From Orychophragmus violaceus (Eukaryota > Streptophyta > Magnoliopsida > Brassicales > Brassicaceae): a stretch of DNA of 64,000 bases. Below the pieces are notes generated by a model. That model was not told where the DNA came from. It ran no database searches and worked only from the letters and a program-made list of their open reading frames with translations. Positions within the stretch are counted from its first letter, which is position 1. Each line of letters starts with the position of its first letter. This document shows, one piece after another, positions 25,671 through 37,712 of this stretch. The translations under genes and the position numbers were made by a program. The stretch lies in NCBI GenBank assembly GCA_030180135.1, contig CM058239.1, positions 48,309,270 through 48,373,269 of the forward strand, written 5' to 3'.

Positions 25671-28600
25671 AACCACAGCTCTACAAAAATATGTATGAGC
25701 CATGGTTAAGAGGAATTATTAAATTTTATTCATGGATTGAGTTACAAATTTCGGACTATTAAAGAGTATTTAATGATCAAAAATCATTTTCAATATTTTA
25801 TGGACTTAGACCTTGGATCATTAGGACTTGGGCTGAGAGATAATTTATTTTGACTTAAAAATCAAGCTCAATCGGCTATGAGCCACAAAAATTGCTAAGG
25901 AATAACATGAAGTAAGATTCATTGAACTAAGGTGTTCATCATAGATTGGTAGATTTTATTTAAAGAATATGCCACCTAATTTTATCACATGCTCAATGTG
26001 AGCAGAAGAGAGGAAGATATGCATTATTTAATACCATGTCTCAAGAATTGGTAATCGAGAAACCGTCAGAAATCTTCAAAATGGATATTTCTGAAATTTT
26101 GGGGAGTTAAGGGCATTTTGATAATTTTATCAAAAATAGAAGACGGAAGCTTAGACGATCCAAGTGATTTTTTTTTTAATTAAGAAATCACTTAGAAGAC
26201 GGAGAAGCAGAAAACATATTTAAATAGAATTTCACGGGTTGTCGGGATGGAAACCGACAAAACTAATAAAACATTTAAAAGATGTTACATGAGCTACGTG
26301 AAGCCAAATTGAATGAAACAAGTTTCGGGTGATCCTCATTAAGTCTACTAAAATAAAAATGAGTTTTTAGGAGCCTTTTAAGAGGTTTCGGGAACCGACA
26401 AAGGATTGAACCGTAATTGCTACGTGATCGTTGATTGGTACAGTAAAGGTTCAAAGAACTTGGCTGGGTGATTCATTGTATTTTCATGAGAGAACCGGAA
26501 AGTGAAACCTAGTAGCACATGTGTCGTTCATCTCTTATCTTTAGATGACACCTTGCTCTCTTAGGTTCAATGAACCTTTCAAATACATGCATCTTCTCCT
26601 TTAAAACCTTGTGCTCACTCTCCTCTCTTCTTCATTCAACCCAGTAACGAAAACACAGAAAACACCCTCCCTCTCTCCTCTCTCTCTTTCTCTCCCACTG
26701 CCATCTCCCTCCCTCTCTCCTCTCTCCCCACTGAAATCATCTCTCTCTCTTGTTCTTCATGTGTTCTTCATATTCATTGATTACTTCCTCCCCAAGTTAC
26801 TAAAGAAACTATTCAACCAAGTTGATTTAACTCAAAAAAATTACAGATCTGAAATCACCTCCTCATCCTCATCAAGCGCCGCCAGACATTGTCCCTTGAC
26901 GTTGGAGAGACTTGCCGAAAAAGTCGCCACCGGCGAAGTGCCGCCGCGGCTCCATTTTCTTTCGGCCAGATCTCACCATTTTCACGCCAGATCGCTCTTC
27001 CACGTCGTTAGCTCTCCGCGGGTTAGCCTCTCTCTCCCCTCCGGATTCTTCACTGGCAATCACCCATCACCGGTTAGGTCACTTGTGAACTCCTCCACCG
27101 CTCGTTCAACTATAAGGCAGATCGATCAACGCTGGTCAACGCCAGAAGCCGTCGTGGTCAACGCCGGAGAAGCCTCATTCACTGCAGTCAATGTCACCTT
27201 CCACTCGCCGGTCAACGTCTATGGGTCAACATTCGGTTTAGTCAAAGTCAACGCTTGATTTGGATTGGTCGACACTCGGTTTAGTGGTCAAAGCTTCGGG
27301 TCAAAGTCGGTTTAGCTCGGGTTTCAGTTGGTTTAGTTCGGGAAAGGTTATAGCTTGGACTCGGGGTTCAGAGTTCCGTCAGATCATCCATCGCCATTTC
27401 CACGCACTGTGAGTTGGCTAATTGTGTGATGCATTTAGATTAGCTCATATAGACCCGAGATTTATGAACCGTAGAATTAGGTTTGCATACCTCTGTGATT
27501 GAAATGGTTAGAACAGTTCGGTTGATTTAATAGCCCGATTGATTAATTAAATGGTTAGCTTTGTGATATGGCGTGTTAGATAGCTCGTACCCTTAATTGA
27601 TTGTTTATGCAATTGATTGATATTTGGTTGGTGCATTCATTTTAGAACAACATGCTAGAACGTATATGCATATATATATGCATATTAAGAACGTATTTAA
27701 TGATCTATATACGGGGAATATTACTTAATTAAAATATAGATAAATTACATAACACACTTAGAATATAAATGGTGGCTTGATTAGAAAACAGTTCAGAGTT
27801 ATCGTGTTAAGTGAATTAATTAAAGAAGAATGAGAAGTCGGAAGATTAGTAAACTTATTAATCTCAAACTGATAGATTGAGGAGATTAAGAATATGTAAT
27901 TTAAGAAGTAAGCATATATTAAAAGATAGGATCTGACAAGAGCCGTCTACGGGATTAGTAAGTCTACTAATCCCAAAGTAGCAGAGTAGTTAAAGTCAGC
28001 TAATGAATTAAATGGTTATTTGAACTTGGAATAATTGTATGATTGATGTGGTGTGATTATTGATTCATGCTTGTTTGTATATCTACTCCGGCGTTGGGCC
28101 AGGTAGACCTTTGATTGTGTGATGTTTTGTCTACTCCGGTGTTGGTCCGGGTAGTTAGTGTTGTTTGATACTTGCTTCGGTACAGAACCGAGTAAGTTTG
28201 GTTAGATACCTAATCTGGTACGGAACCGTATAAGGTCGGGTGATGTGGTGATGGTGATAAGACTTGCGGGATAAACTGGGTACTGGAATTGAGTTTGTAT
28301 TTGTTGTTGACCTTGTCGTTCTTGCGTGTTGTTGAATAGTCCCAGTGAGCCTGCTTTTTTTGTTCTATTGTTATCATGAATCTTGGGTGCGTTAGATCCC
28401 ACAAGTCTAGTGATGGCATTCTGGTACTTTCTTCTCGATTGGATCCACAGGTAGTTACTTGGTCAGTTCATGTACCTTCGGGTAGTGGTTATGGTTATGG
28501 TGTTAACCTACTAAGTGACGCCGGTAGGTGTGTGGTCCAGAGAATACATGGTCATGTCCTAGGTCCGGACTGCATGGAATCTTAGACTATCTAGGGGTGC

Positions 28601-28692
28601 CTGAGTCACCGAGTATCAATGGACTAAGAACGGTGTCCTAGGTCGTATGACTTTATGTTTACGTCTAGGAGTTATGGGAGGTTTTAGTTACC

Positions 28693-28697
28693 GTGGG
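28693..28697. repeat. Target site duplication GTGGG, left copy (element C)
   Basis: Matches 35437-35441. In the uninterrupted relative at about 715 the flanking sequence is continuous, confirming the insertion point. Confidence 0.95.
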
Positions 28698-29638
28698 TGA
28701 TGTAAGACTCAGACGATGGAGCCTCACTCGGTGGTTGATGGAAGGAACAGGTTGGCTATGTCGCTCTCTCCTGTTACACAAGGGATGGTCGTGTGTAAGT
28801 GATGGGATTGAACAGGCTGGCTTTGACGCTCTCTCCTGTTGAATCAGTTGATGATAAGGCTGGTGGATCGAAGGCACCACAGAGATGATGAACGGGTCTC
28901 TGATACTGCACAAACACTTGTCCTCTTTGTGAATCACACACAAGGAACAACAAGCAAAACAAGAACAGGCGGCTGCTGCTCAAGAAGGGCGAAAATCGCA
29001 AAAGGGTTTATTGATGTCAAAAGATGACTAACACAATGATACAAAGTTGTTTAAGTACAGAAACAAAGAATAACAAAAAGGAAAAACAAATATCTCGGCC
29101 TTGAATGAGAATCGCCGAGTTACACAGAAAAGGAAAGTGTGTAATCTTTCCTTGGCAGCCAATCCTTGAGTTATGGGTGTGGGTGGGCCGACTTGCCTCG
29201 TTAAAAACCTTGGGAGTAAAACCACTTTGGGATAAAACCACCCAAGGGAAAAAGAGTGCAAGAGAGTCCACCAACTCTCGGACTTAGCATGGGCCGAGCC
29301 GGATGGTAAAGACTTGGCAGTGTCCGGCCCGTGTCTTTGGATGAGAAGGTCCAACTCCTTTGTTGCTTACACAGTCCACGTCCCCTGTGCTATCCACGTC
29401 GCTTACACGGTCCAAATCTCCTGTGTTATCCATATTGCTTACACAGCCCAAGTCTTCTATCGCCTCTCGCTTCTTGGGCTCATTCTTGAGGTAGTCTCCA
29501 AGTTCCATTGAGTTCATGAGGTTCTCTACTGCAGTGTTGAATCCTTCCCTGAGCCTCCTTGTCCTAGATCGAGTCATTGGAGCTTCCTTGACCTCAGGTA
29601 TGGCTTGTGGATGGGTGCTGGGTTGGATGTCCTCATCA
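28698..29638 (-). repeat. 3' LTR of element C
   Basis: 941 bp, TG...CA ends. About 355 bp at its right edge (29284-29638) are also the end of the element's open reading frame. Confidence 0.95.
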
Positions 29639-32600
29639 TTCCCACCCTCTTCAGAAGGTTTTGTCCTCAAAACTGGATCATCTGCATCATATGGAGACAA
29701 ATCAGTCACATTGAAGCTATGTGAAATATTGAGCTCACCCGGGAGTTCTAGTTTGTAGGCATTGTTGTTGATCCGTTCTAGAACTTTGAAGGGACCATCT
29801 CCCCTAGGCGCCAGCTTCGAGCTTCTCTTTTATGGAAACCTCTCAGGTCTCATGTGGAGCCAAACCCACTCTCCTGGCTCAAAGACTAACTCCTTGCGGC
29901 CCTTGTCTGCTCGCCTCTTGTACTCTTCAGTCTTCTTAAGAATGTTGTCTCTTGCTTTCTGGTGTAGCTTCTTAACAAACTCTCCTTTCCTGAGACCATC
30001 TAGATTAACTTGCTCAACTTGGGGAATTGGCGACAAATCAAGAGGTGTTAGTGGGTTAAAACCATACACAATTTCAAATGGAGACATTTTAGTAGCAGAA
30101 TGTGTAGCATGGTTATAGGCAAACTCAATGAATGGCAAACAATCTAACCATGTGTTTAAGTTCCTACCAAGAGTTACCCTGAGTAAAGTAGATAAGGTAC
30201 GGTTTACCACTTCGGTTTGACCATCCGTTTGAGGATGACAGGTTGTGGAGAATAGAAGTTTTGTCCCGAGCTTCCTCCACAATGTCTTCCAAAAATGGCT
30301 CAAGAATTTTGTTTCTCGGTCAGAGACTATGGTCCTTGGTATACCATGTAAGCGTACCACCTCCTTGAAGAATAGATCAGCAACTTGTGTGGCATCATTG
30401 GTTTTGTCACCTGGAATGAAGTGAGCCATCTTGGAAAATCGATCCACAACAACAAAGACAGAGTCTTTGTGTTTGATCTTAGGCAACCCTAGCACAAAGT
30501 CCATAGAAATATCCACCCATGGGGCGTTAGGAATAGGTAAAGGTAGGTAAAGTCCATGAGGATGTAACCTGGATTTTGCTTTGTGACAAGTTACACATCT
30601 TGCACAATGCCTTTCAACGTCCCGCTTGAGGTGCGGCCAGAAGAAGTGATCAGCCACCACAGCTAGTGTCTTGTCCACTCCAAAATGGCCCATAAGACCT
30701 CCTCCGTGTGCCTCCTTAAGCAGTAGCTCACGCATTGAGCATTGAGGAATGCACAGCCTCTTGTCTCGGAATAGGAACCCCTCATGAAGATAGTATGATC
30801 CGAACGCTCCTCTTCCACAGGCTTGGTAAGCCTCTCCTAGTTCTGGATCATCTTTGTATAGCTCTTTGATGTGTTCAAATCCTAGAACCTTGGCTTCCAT
30901 GGTAGCTATCAGGGCATGCCTCCTTGACAAGGCATCAGCTACCACATTCTCCTTTCCCTTCTTGTACTTGATCACATAGGGAAATGTCTCTACAAACTCC
31001 AACCACTTAGCATGTCTCCTCTTGAGTGATGTCTGACCTCTTAGGTGCTTAAGTGTCTCGTGATCAGTATGGATGATGAACTCCTTGGATAACAAGTAGT
31101 GCTGCCATGTCTCTAGAGCTCGCACCAAGGCATACAATTCTTTGTCGTAGGTTGGGTAGTTCAGAGAAGCACCACTGAGCTTTTCACTGAAGAAGGCCAC
31201 TGGTTTCTTCCTCTGGTGTAACACAGCTCCGATCCCTATGCCAGACGCATCACACTCTACCTCAAAGACCTCTTCAAAGTCGGGTAAGGCCAGAACCGGC
31301 GCCTGTGTAAGCCTTTCTTTGAGCAGTTTGAAGGCTGATTCTTGCGCTGGACCCCATGAGAATGGCACATTCTTCTTTATCACGGCGGTAAGAGGTGAGG
31401 CCACCGTACTGAAGTCCCTCACAAACCTCCTATAGAAGCTAGCTAAGCCATGAAAACTCCTTACATGACCGACGGTTGTTGGTGTAGGCCACTCACGGAT
31501 GGCTTTGACCTTCTCCTCGTCCACTTGTAGTCCCTGTTCACTTACTACAAAGCCTAAGAAAACAAGCTTGTTAGTACAGAAGGTGCACTTCTTTAGGTTA
31601 GCATAAAGGCCTTCCTTCCGAAGTGATTTGAGCACTAGTTCAAGATGTGAGATATGATCATCTAGGTTCTTACTATATATAAGTATGTCATCGAAATAGA
31701 CAACTACAAATTTACTTATGTAAGCACGAAGAACCTGGTTCATGAGTCGCATGAATGTACTTGGGGCATTAGTTAAACCAAAAGGCATAACCAGCCACTC
31801 ATACAATCCTTGCTTTGTCTTGAATGCGGTTTTCCACTCATCTCCTTCTCGCATCCTAACTTGATGGTATCCACTCTTCAAGTCCACCTTTGAGAAGATG
31901 GTAGAACCACTTAGCTCATCCAGCTTGTCGTCTAAGCGGGGTATAGGGTGCCTGTATTTGATCGTGATGTTGTTGATTGCACGGCAGTCCACACACATCC
32001 TCCATGATCCATCCTTCTTGGGTACTAAGAGTACTGGCACAGCACAAGGGCTGAGGCTCTCCCTAATGTACCCTCTGTCCATGAGGTCTCTCACTTGCCT
32101 CTCGAGCTCCTTAGTCTCCTCCAGGTTCATCCTGTATGCTGGCTTGTTAGGTAAGGCTGCGCCAGGGACAAGATCGATTTGGTGTTCAATCCCACGGATT
32201 GGAGGTAAGCCAGGCGGAAGCTCTTCAGGGAAGATGTCCTGAAACCTGTCTAACACAGCCTGTACTCCTGTGGGTAACACAAGCTCACCTGAACCTGAAC
32301 TTAAACACTCCTTAAACAACATTAGTAGCACAGTGCGCTTGGCACTAAGAGTTTTACAAACAGCCCCACGAGATATATAGAGACTGGATTTGCTAGACTC
32401 AACTTCCTTGCTCATATGTACTTGTAAATCATGTACCTCAGTTGGTGTAAGAGGTGCAAGAGTGAACTTACGATCCTTGTGTAAGAAGGTGTACTGGTTA
32501 GTACGCCCATTATGACTTGTAGCCCGGTCATACTGCCAGGGTCGGCCAAGCAAGAGATGTCCAGCTTGCATGGGTACTACATCACAAGTAACTTGGTCTT

Positions 32601-33351
32601 GGTACTTCCCCACACTGAATGGAACAATGACTTGCTCCGAAATCTTCAGCTCTGTCTCATCATTGAGCCATCTCAGCCTGTATGGTCTTGGGTGTTTGGT
32701 CTTAATAAGACCTAACCTGTCTACCATATGCTTGCTAGCCACGTTAGTACATGAACCTCCATCAATGATCAGATTACATACCTTGTCCTTGACAGTGCAT
32801 CTAGTGTGGAAGATGTTTTCCCTTTGAGCTGCCTCAGGGTTGATCATGACACTTAACATCCTCCTGGTTACAAGCAACTCTCCAACGTCAGGATATGCAA
32901 GCTCTTCTTCTGGTTCGTTTGGATCATCCTCGAGCTCATCTTGTGATTCATACTCTCCATCGTTGTGGATAATAATTACTCTCTGGTTTGGGCACTCTCT
33001 AGCCATGTGTCCCCTGCCTTGACACTTAAAACAAGTGATGTCACGAGTTCTCTGATTAGTGCTAGGGAACTTACCTTGTTCTGGCCGGTTGGGCTTGGGA
33101 GCCTCGGCTGTTTTGCCTTTGAAACGTGAGTCAATCTCCACGGTCTTCCCTTTCTCAAATGGTCTGGAGCTACTTGCAGCCCACGGTTGTGTTGGTTTGC
33201 TGCGACTTGTCATGGCTGTCTTACGCTTGATCTGTTGTTCCACTTGGACAGCAAGATGCAACAACTCATGTAGCCCACCATACTGAGCTCTCTCCACCTT
33301 CCTAGCAATGCGTTCTTGTAGACCATCAATGAACTGTACCATGAGAGCTTC
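29284..33351 (-). pseudogene. gag C-terminus-pol of element C, open except for one stop
   Basis: This is the same frame as the upstream gag part. From MVQFIDGL (33342) it holds a zinc knuckle CFKCQGRGHMAREC (residues 104-117), a protease with IIDGGSCTN (DGG instead of the usual D[TS]G), reverse transcriptase with YFDDILIYSK, RNase H (VECDASGIGIGAV), integrase HHCC (HFGVDKT to CVTCHKAK) and the DDE core (DFVLGLPK, IVSDRETKF, TDGQTEVVN). A TAA stop at 29832-29830 interrupts the integrase C-terminus after MRPERFP. The frame then runs on through the GPY/F-like module and about 118 codons into the 3' LTR, ending at 29284. The two stops are the only breaks I see in the whole frame. Confidence 0.92.
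29639..29652 (-). promoter_or_regulatory. Polypurine tract of element C
   Basis: GAAGAGGGTGGGAA on the minus strand directly abuts the 3' LTR start TGATGAGGAC. It lies inside the coding frame (EEGGNDED), an unusual double use. Confidence 0.85.
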
Positions 33352-34062
33352 CTAGGATTCTTCTAACTCCAGCGAGTTCATGAGCTTCTCAAACTCCTCA
33401 AAATACTCATCCACACTTCTTGTACCCTTTGACAACTTACGGAACCGCTTTTGTAAGTCTCTATGATAATGTTCAGGGACATACCTAAGTCGTAGAAGGT
33501 ATTTCATGTCACTCCAAGTGGCTACTGCTCCAAAGCGTTGCCTTCTCCTTTCAGCTATAGTTCTGTCCCACCAAGCTAACGCGTTCTCAGTGAGTTGTGC
33601 AGCAGCAACAGCAATCTTCTTGCGTTCTCCATAGCCATAACACTCAAAGATATGCTCCAGCCTTCTTTCCCAGTCCATGTATGCCTCTGGGTCTGACTTT
33701 CCTGCAAAAAGTGGAGGGGTTACTTTGATATCACGGTTTGTTTCTCTAGCCTCACCTTCCCGGGCTGGGTTCCTCCATAAAGGATCTTGACGCCTTGGCT
33801 GTGGACGCCTAAAGGGGTCAGGCGGTTGCCTATCCTCCTCTAAGTCGGGCATATCATCATCTTCATCTCCAGCTTGATATCTTGGTGGTATAGGTGCTCC
33901 TCGGATTGGTCCTCTCCTCGGTGGAGCTTCTATCCGTCCTATACGCTCACCAAACTCTTGGCGCATTGTGCCAACTTGCTGGTTTATGTTACTCATCTCT
34001 TCTCTAATAGCAGTCATCATTTGTATGATAAGATCAACGGGCTGTCTTCCTTCATCTCCCAT
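33352..34062 (-). pseudogene. gag N-terminal part of element C (ends at an in-frame TAG)
   Basis: ATG at 34062 starts MGDEGRQPVDLI; a retrotransposon gag domain follows (AYMDWERRLEHIFE, RYVPEHYHRDLQKRFRKL, SVDEYFEEFEKLMNSLELEES). The stop at 33354-33352 falls where the related element D has a glutamate (DESEEVLM), so it is most simply a GAG-to-TAG nonsense change inside gag. It sits before the zinc knuckle, not at a gag-pol boundary. The frame is unchanged on the other side. Confidence 0.9.
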
Positions 34063-34481
34063 GGTGTCTATCCTTGTTGTAAACCGGTTCTTATTGCACT
34101 CAACAAAAACAACAAGCTATCAAGGTACCACAAAATAGATAATTGTGTAAAACAAGAACAGAGACAGGGTTGTGTAACACAAGACGGAAATCAGTGCAAT
34201 CGACAGAATTGGAAAATTGACAAAATTTTTTTGGCTTTTCTGGGTTTTATGGAGTAACAACTAGCAAGATAGAATCAAAAACAGGAAATCTACTAATTCT
34301 CAAAAAGAAATTCGACCAGGGAGCTAAGAACAAGATTTTTATGGGTTTTTCTTATAAGTTAAACAAAAACAGAAGCAAGAACAAAACAAACCTAATTTTT
34401 TTTGGATTTTAGATTCAATCAAAGCAATAGCAAAACAAAACAAAAAGATAAGGGATAGAAAACCAAAGGTAGGAACCTTTG

Positions 34482-34493
34482 GCTCTGATACCA
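34482..34493 (-). promoter_or_regulatory. Primer binding site (initiator tRNA-Met) of element C
   Basis: TGGTATCAGAGC on the minus strand, complementary to the 3' end of plant initiator tRNA-Met, two bases inside the 5' LTR. Confidence 0.95.
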
Positions 34494-34495
34494 GA

Positions 34496-35436
34496 TGATG
34501 TAAGACTCAGACGATGGAGCCTCACTCGGTGGTTGATGGAAGGAACAGGTTGGCTATGTCGCTCTCTCCTGTTACACAAGGGATGGTCGTGTGTAAGTGA
34601 TGGGATTGAACATGCTGGCTTTGACGCTCTCTCCTGTTGAATCAGTTGATGATAAGGCTGGTGGATCGAAGGCACCACAGAGATGATGAACGGGTCTCTG
34701 ATATTGCACAAACACTTGTCCTCTTTGTGAATCACACACAAGGAACAACAAGCAAAACAAGAACAGGCGGCTGCTGCTCAAGAAGGGCGAAAATAGCAAA
34801 AGGGTTTATTGATGTCAAAAGCTGACTAACACAATGATACAAAGTTGTTTAAGTATAGAAACAAAGAATAACAAAAAGGAAAAACAAATATCTCGGCCTT
34901 GAATGAGAATCGCCGAGTTACACAGAAAAGGAAAGTGTGTAATCTTTCCTTGGCAGCCAATCCTTGAGTTATGGGTGTGGGTGGGCCGACTTGCCTCGTT
35001 AAAAACCTTGGGAGTAAAACCACTTTGGGATAAAACCACCCAAGGGAAAAAGAGTGCAAGAGAGTCCACCAACTCTCGGACTTAGCATGGGCGGAGCCGG
35101 ATGGTAAAGACTTGGCAGTGTCCGGCCCGTGTCTTTGGATGAGAAGGTCCAACTCCTTTGTTGCTTACACAGTCCACGTCCCCTGTGCTATCCACGTCGC
35201 TTACACGGTCCAAATCTCATGTGTTATCCATATTGCTTACACAGCCCAAGTCTTCTATCGCCTCTCGCTTCTTGGGCTCATTCTTGAGGTAGTCTCCAAG
35301 TTCCATTGAGTTCATGAGGTTCTCTACTGCAGTGTTGAATCCTTCCCTGAGCCTCCTTGTCCTAGATCGAGTCATTGGAGCTTCCTTGACCTCAGGTATG
35401 GCTTGTGGATGGGTGCTGGGTTGGATGTCCTCATCA
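34496..35436 (-). repeat. 5' LTR of element C
   Basis: 941 bp, TG...CA ends, carrying the element's promoter on the minus strand. Differences from the 3' LTR include positions near 34613, 34703, 34795 and 35092. Confidence 0.95.
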
Positions 35437-35441
35437 GTGGG

Positions 35442-36208
35442 GGTAGCTAAGTGTTCCCTTGGAAGTTATCGAGTTTGCATAGTGAGCCCAATTGGTGTGG
35501 AGTTTGTGTTAGAGTCACATTAGATAGATCAAGACTAATCGTGGACATGTACCGCAGTGATCTCAATTTTCGTAGTTACTTTTGGTGATAGTGAATGCTT
35601 GTGTGTTGCGGAGCTCATCACGTCTTGGTAGCACGTGATCAGCTATTTCTTTTATTTTGTTTCCTTTATATGTTATTTTGGGGGTTTTGGGTGGGATTTA
35701 TTAGCATGTTTTAGCAGCATGTTTAGTGGGGAGCCAACTCACTGGGTAATCGTAGATTGCTCATTAGAATCATTTTGTGTTTTCAGGTTTGGCATAGCTC
35801 TGCGGACGCGTAGGGCACTCAGAGTAGATTCATGTTGGCTTTTGGCTGTGGTTTGTTTTCGACTCATTTGGTTTTCTTCGGTTTTGGATTTTCAGGGTAC
35901 CCGTAAAATGATTATAGTGAACTTGTGGAATTATTTAAAGGATTTAAAAGATTTAAAACACTTTAAAATGGAAATTATTCCCTGGTATGCGGTTTAGTCC
36001 AAACCGAACACAACTCGTGGAAGCGGAACAGGTTGAAAAGCCTTGTATCGTGGAATCGAGTTAAACGGAGTCAAGGATGGTTTGGTTCGAGCTATTGACT
36101 CAAACCGGACTGTCTCTAGCTTCGTATTGTGACAAACTCTTCTCGTTTGGCTTGCTCGGGTTCGATCGGTCATGTTTTTGTTTGATTGTTGACCGGTCAG
36201 CTCGTCGG
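35442..36208 (+). mobile_element. Old gypsy-type LTR, right part (resumes after element C)
   Basis: Continues the LTR cut at 28697: 'gtgggggtagctaag' corresponds to 'catgtcaatagctaaag' near 710. Homology with 770-1490 runs through 'ttgaccggtcagctcg' (36188-36204) and stops at about 36208, some 30 bp before the expected LTR end. The next 120 bp belong to different sequence. Confidence 0.65.
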
Positions 36209-36330
36209 TGGCTAGAAAGAGATCAAGAGGCAAGTGTGTGGTGGGATGAGAAGGAAGCTTTGGTTCATTGTTTTTGGTTATTTTTGGCTGTGAAAAAACA
36301 TGGAGGAAGAGAAGAGAGGACACATGACAC
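36209..36330 (+). other. Junction sequence between two old LTRs
   Basis: These 122 bp are contiguous, before Copia insertion, with 50937 onward. They probably form the upstream part of a second, more decayed LTR ending at 52407. Weak similarity to the promoter side of the first LTR (26460-26600) was noted but is not conclusive. Confidence 0.35.
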
Positions 36331-37013
36331 TGTTGGGAATGTCCTGAAATCTATTGTACTTACTCTGAGTGAGAATTGTATTGTCGAGATGAGACAATCA
36401 TATAATACTAGGCAATCATAATGATTTGCTAGAAGCCACTTATGATCAATGAGTTTAGAACCCATTGCTAGTGTTATATGATCCTACAGGGTCACACACC
36501 TAAGCAAACTGAACAATAGAATGTGAGGTTGATCATTAATGTAATGATCTGATAAATGCATATTTGATATGCATTCAATATCGAGTTTTCGAGACAGTGT
36601 CGATCGACACAGTATGTGCATCGATCGACACAGATCGCGAATGGCCAGATTAACTTCGGTTTAATCGTTGGTTATTCGGGTCGTGGTATAAGTCAACATA
36701 TATAAGATATATGGTCGACTTTTACACATAATCTGACCTAATTCACAGCCACCAAAAGAAACTAGAAACCTCTCAAGAGATCTGATCTCAAAAGGCACTA
36801 GCATCTCTGCTGTTCAGTTCGTGTGCGTGTGGATACCAGTAGAGGCACAACAATTGAGGCGCTGAGAATCTCGAGTACTTGCAAAACCCTTCCGCTGCTA
36901 ATCACCAGGTAACTTCAAGATCTGTAGATTCAATACACATGAACCCTAGATCCTAGGCTTCGGAATTCATACTAGGGTTGCTAATCTGATTAGAACTGCT
37001 AGAAATTCCTACA
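36331..37013 (+). repeat. 5' LTR of Copia B
   Basis: 683 bp, TGTTGGG...CCTACA. Contains one copy (36597-36631) of the paired TCGATCGA hairpin motif seen in the leaders. Confidence 0.95.
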
Positions 37014-37014
37014 G

Positions 37015-37026
37015 TGGTATCAGAGC
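37015..37026 (+). promoter_or_regulatory. Primer binding site of Copia B
   Basis: TGGTATCAGAGC one base after the LTR. Element A inserted four bases further on. Confidence 0.95.
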
Positions 37027-37030
37027 CTTA

Positions 37031-37712
37031 TGAAGGAATTTCTAGCAGATCCTAATCCAATTAGGCAACACTGGTCTGAATTCCGAGCCTAGGATCTAAG
37101 GTCCAAGTAATTGAATCTATGAGATCTCAGATTTACCTGATGATTAGCAGCGGAAGGTTTGCAGATAACCGAGATCACGAAGCACCTCAAACGCTGTGCC
37201 TCTACTGGTATCCACACGCACACAAACTGGACAGGAGGGATGCTAGTGCCTGTAAGAGATCTAATCTCTAGAGAGGTTTCTATCTCGTTCTGGTGGCTGT
37301 GAATTAGGTTAGAAATCAGTTTAGGTCGACCATATATCTTATATATGTCGACTTAAACCATAACGGAATTAACCAACGATTAAACCGAATTAATCTGATT
37401 AATCCGCGAGTTGCATCAATCGATGCACTATCTGCATCGATCGACACTGCCACAGAATATTGATATCGAATGCATATCAAATATGCATTCACTGGATCAT
37501 TACATTAATGATCAACCTCGTCTTTAACGCCCAATTTGCTTAGGTGTGTGACCCTGTAGGATCATATAACACTAGCAATGAGTTCTCAACTCATTGATCA
37601 TAAGTGGCTTCTAGCAAAGCGTTATGACTACCTAGTGTTATGTGATTGTCTCATCTCGACAATACGACTTTCACTTAGAGCAAGTACAATAGATTTCAGG
37701 ACATTCCCAACA
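37031..37712 (-). repeat. 3' LTR of Copia A
   Basis: 682 bp. Together with the 5' LTR of B it makes an inverted repeat with a 17-bp spacer (37014-37030). Confidence 0.95.

Larger units (their letters stand above)
25379..28697 (+). mobile_element. Old gypsy-type LTR, left part (interrupted by element C)
   Basis: Begins TGTAATACCGAG. A CT-rich segment (26610-26760) and a TAGCTTGG/TCAACGC-rich segment lead into sequence shared with 1-1521 from about 27935 onward. The LTR is cut at the GTGGG target site of element C and resumes at 35442; together the two parts make about 4.1 kb, long for an LTR but compatible with large plant chromovirus LTRs. An open frame of 215 codons at 26611-27258 is low-complexity and not conserved in the other copies. 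Confidence 0.6.
28698..35436 (-). mobile_element. Ty3/gypsy element C, full length, 6739 bp, young
   Basis: Two LTRs of 941 bp each (28698-29638 and 34496-35436), both TGATG...ATCA, differ at only about seven places that I could find by eye (roughly 99.3% identity). A 5-bp target duplication GTGGG flanks the element. The initiator-Met primer site lies next to the right LTR and the polypurine tract next to the left LTR, so the element reads on the minus strand. Domain order gag-PR-RT-RNaseH-IN is that of Ty3/gypsy. Coding sequence running into the 3' LTR and the integrase-end wording (FKVLERINNNAY, SFNVTDLSPYD) suggest a CRM-like or related chromovirus lineage; this is an inference. Confidence 0.95.

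Noticed and set aside
26611..27258. 215-codon open frame on the plus strand
   Set aside because: It is rich in Ser, Leu and Pro from CT-repeat sequence, lies inside an LTR, has no ATG-supported conserved start and shows no domain.
33352..33354. Programmed stop-codon readthrough between gag and pol in element C
   Set aside because: The stop lies inside gag, before the zinc knuckle, at a position where element D has a sense codon; a nonsense mutation is simpler.
28839..35309. Duplicate small frames repeated at about 28.8-29.5 and 34.6-35.3 kb
   Set aside because: They are identical because they lie in the two LTRs of element C; they are not genes.
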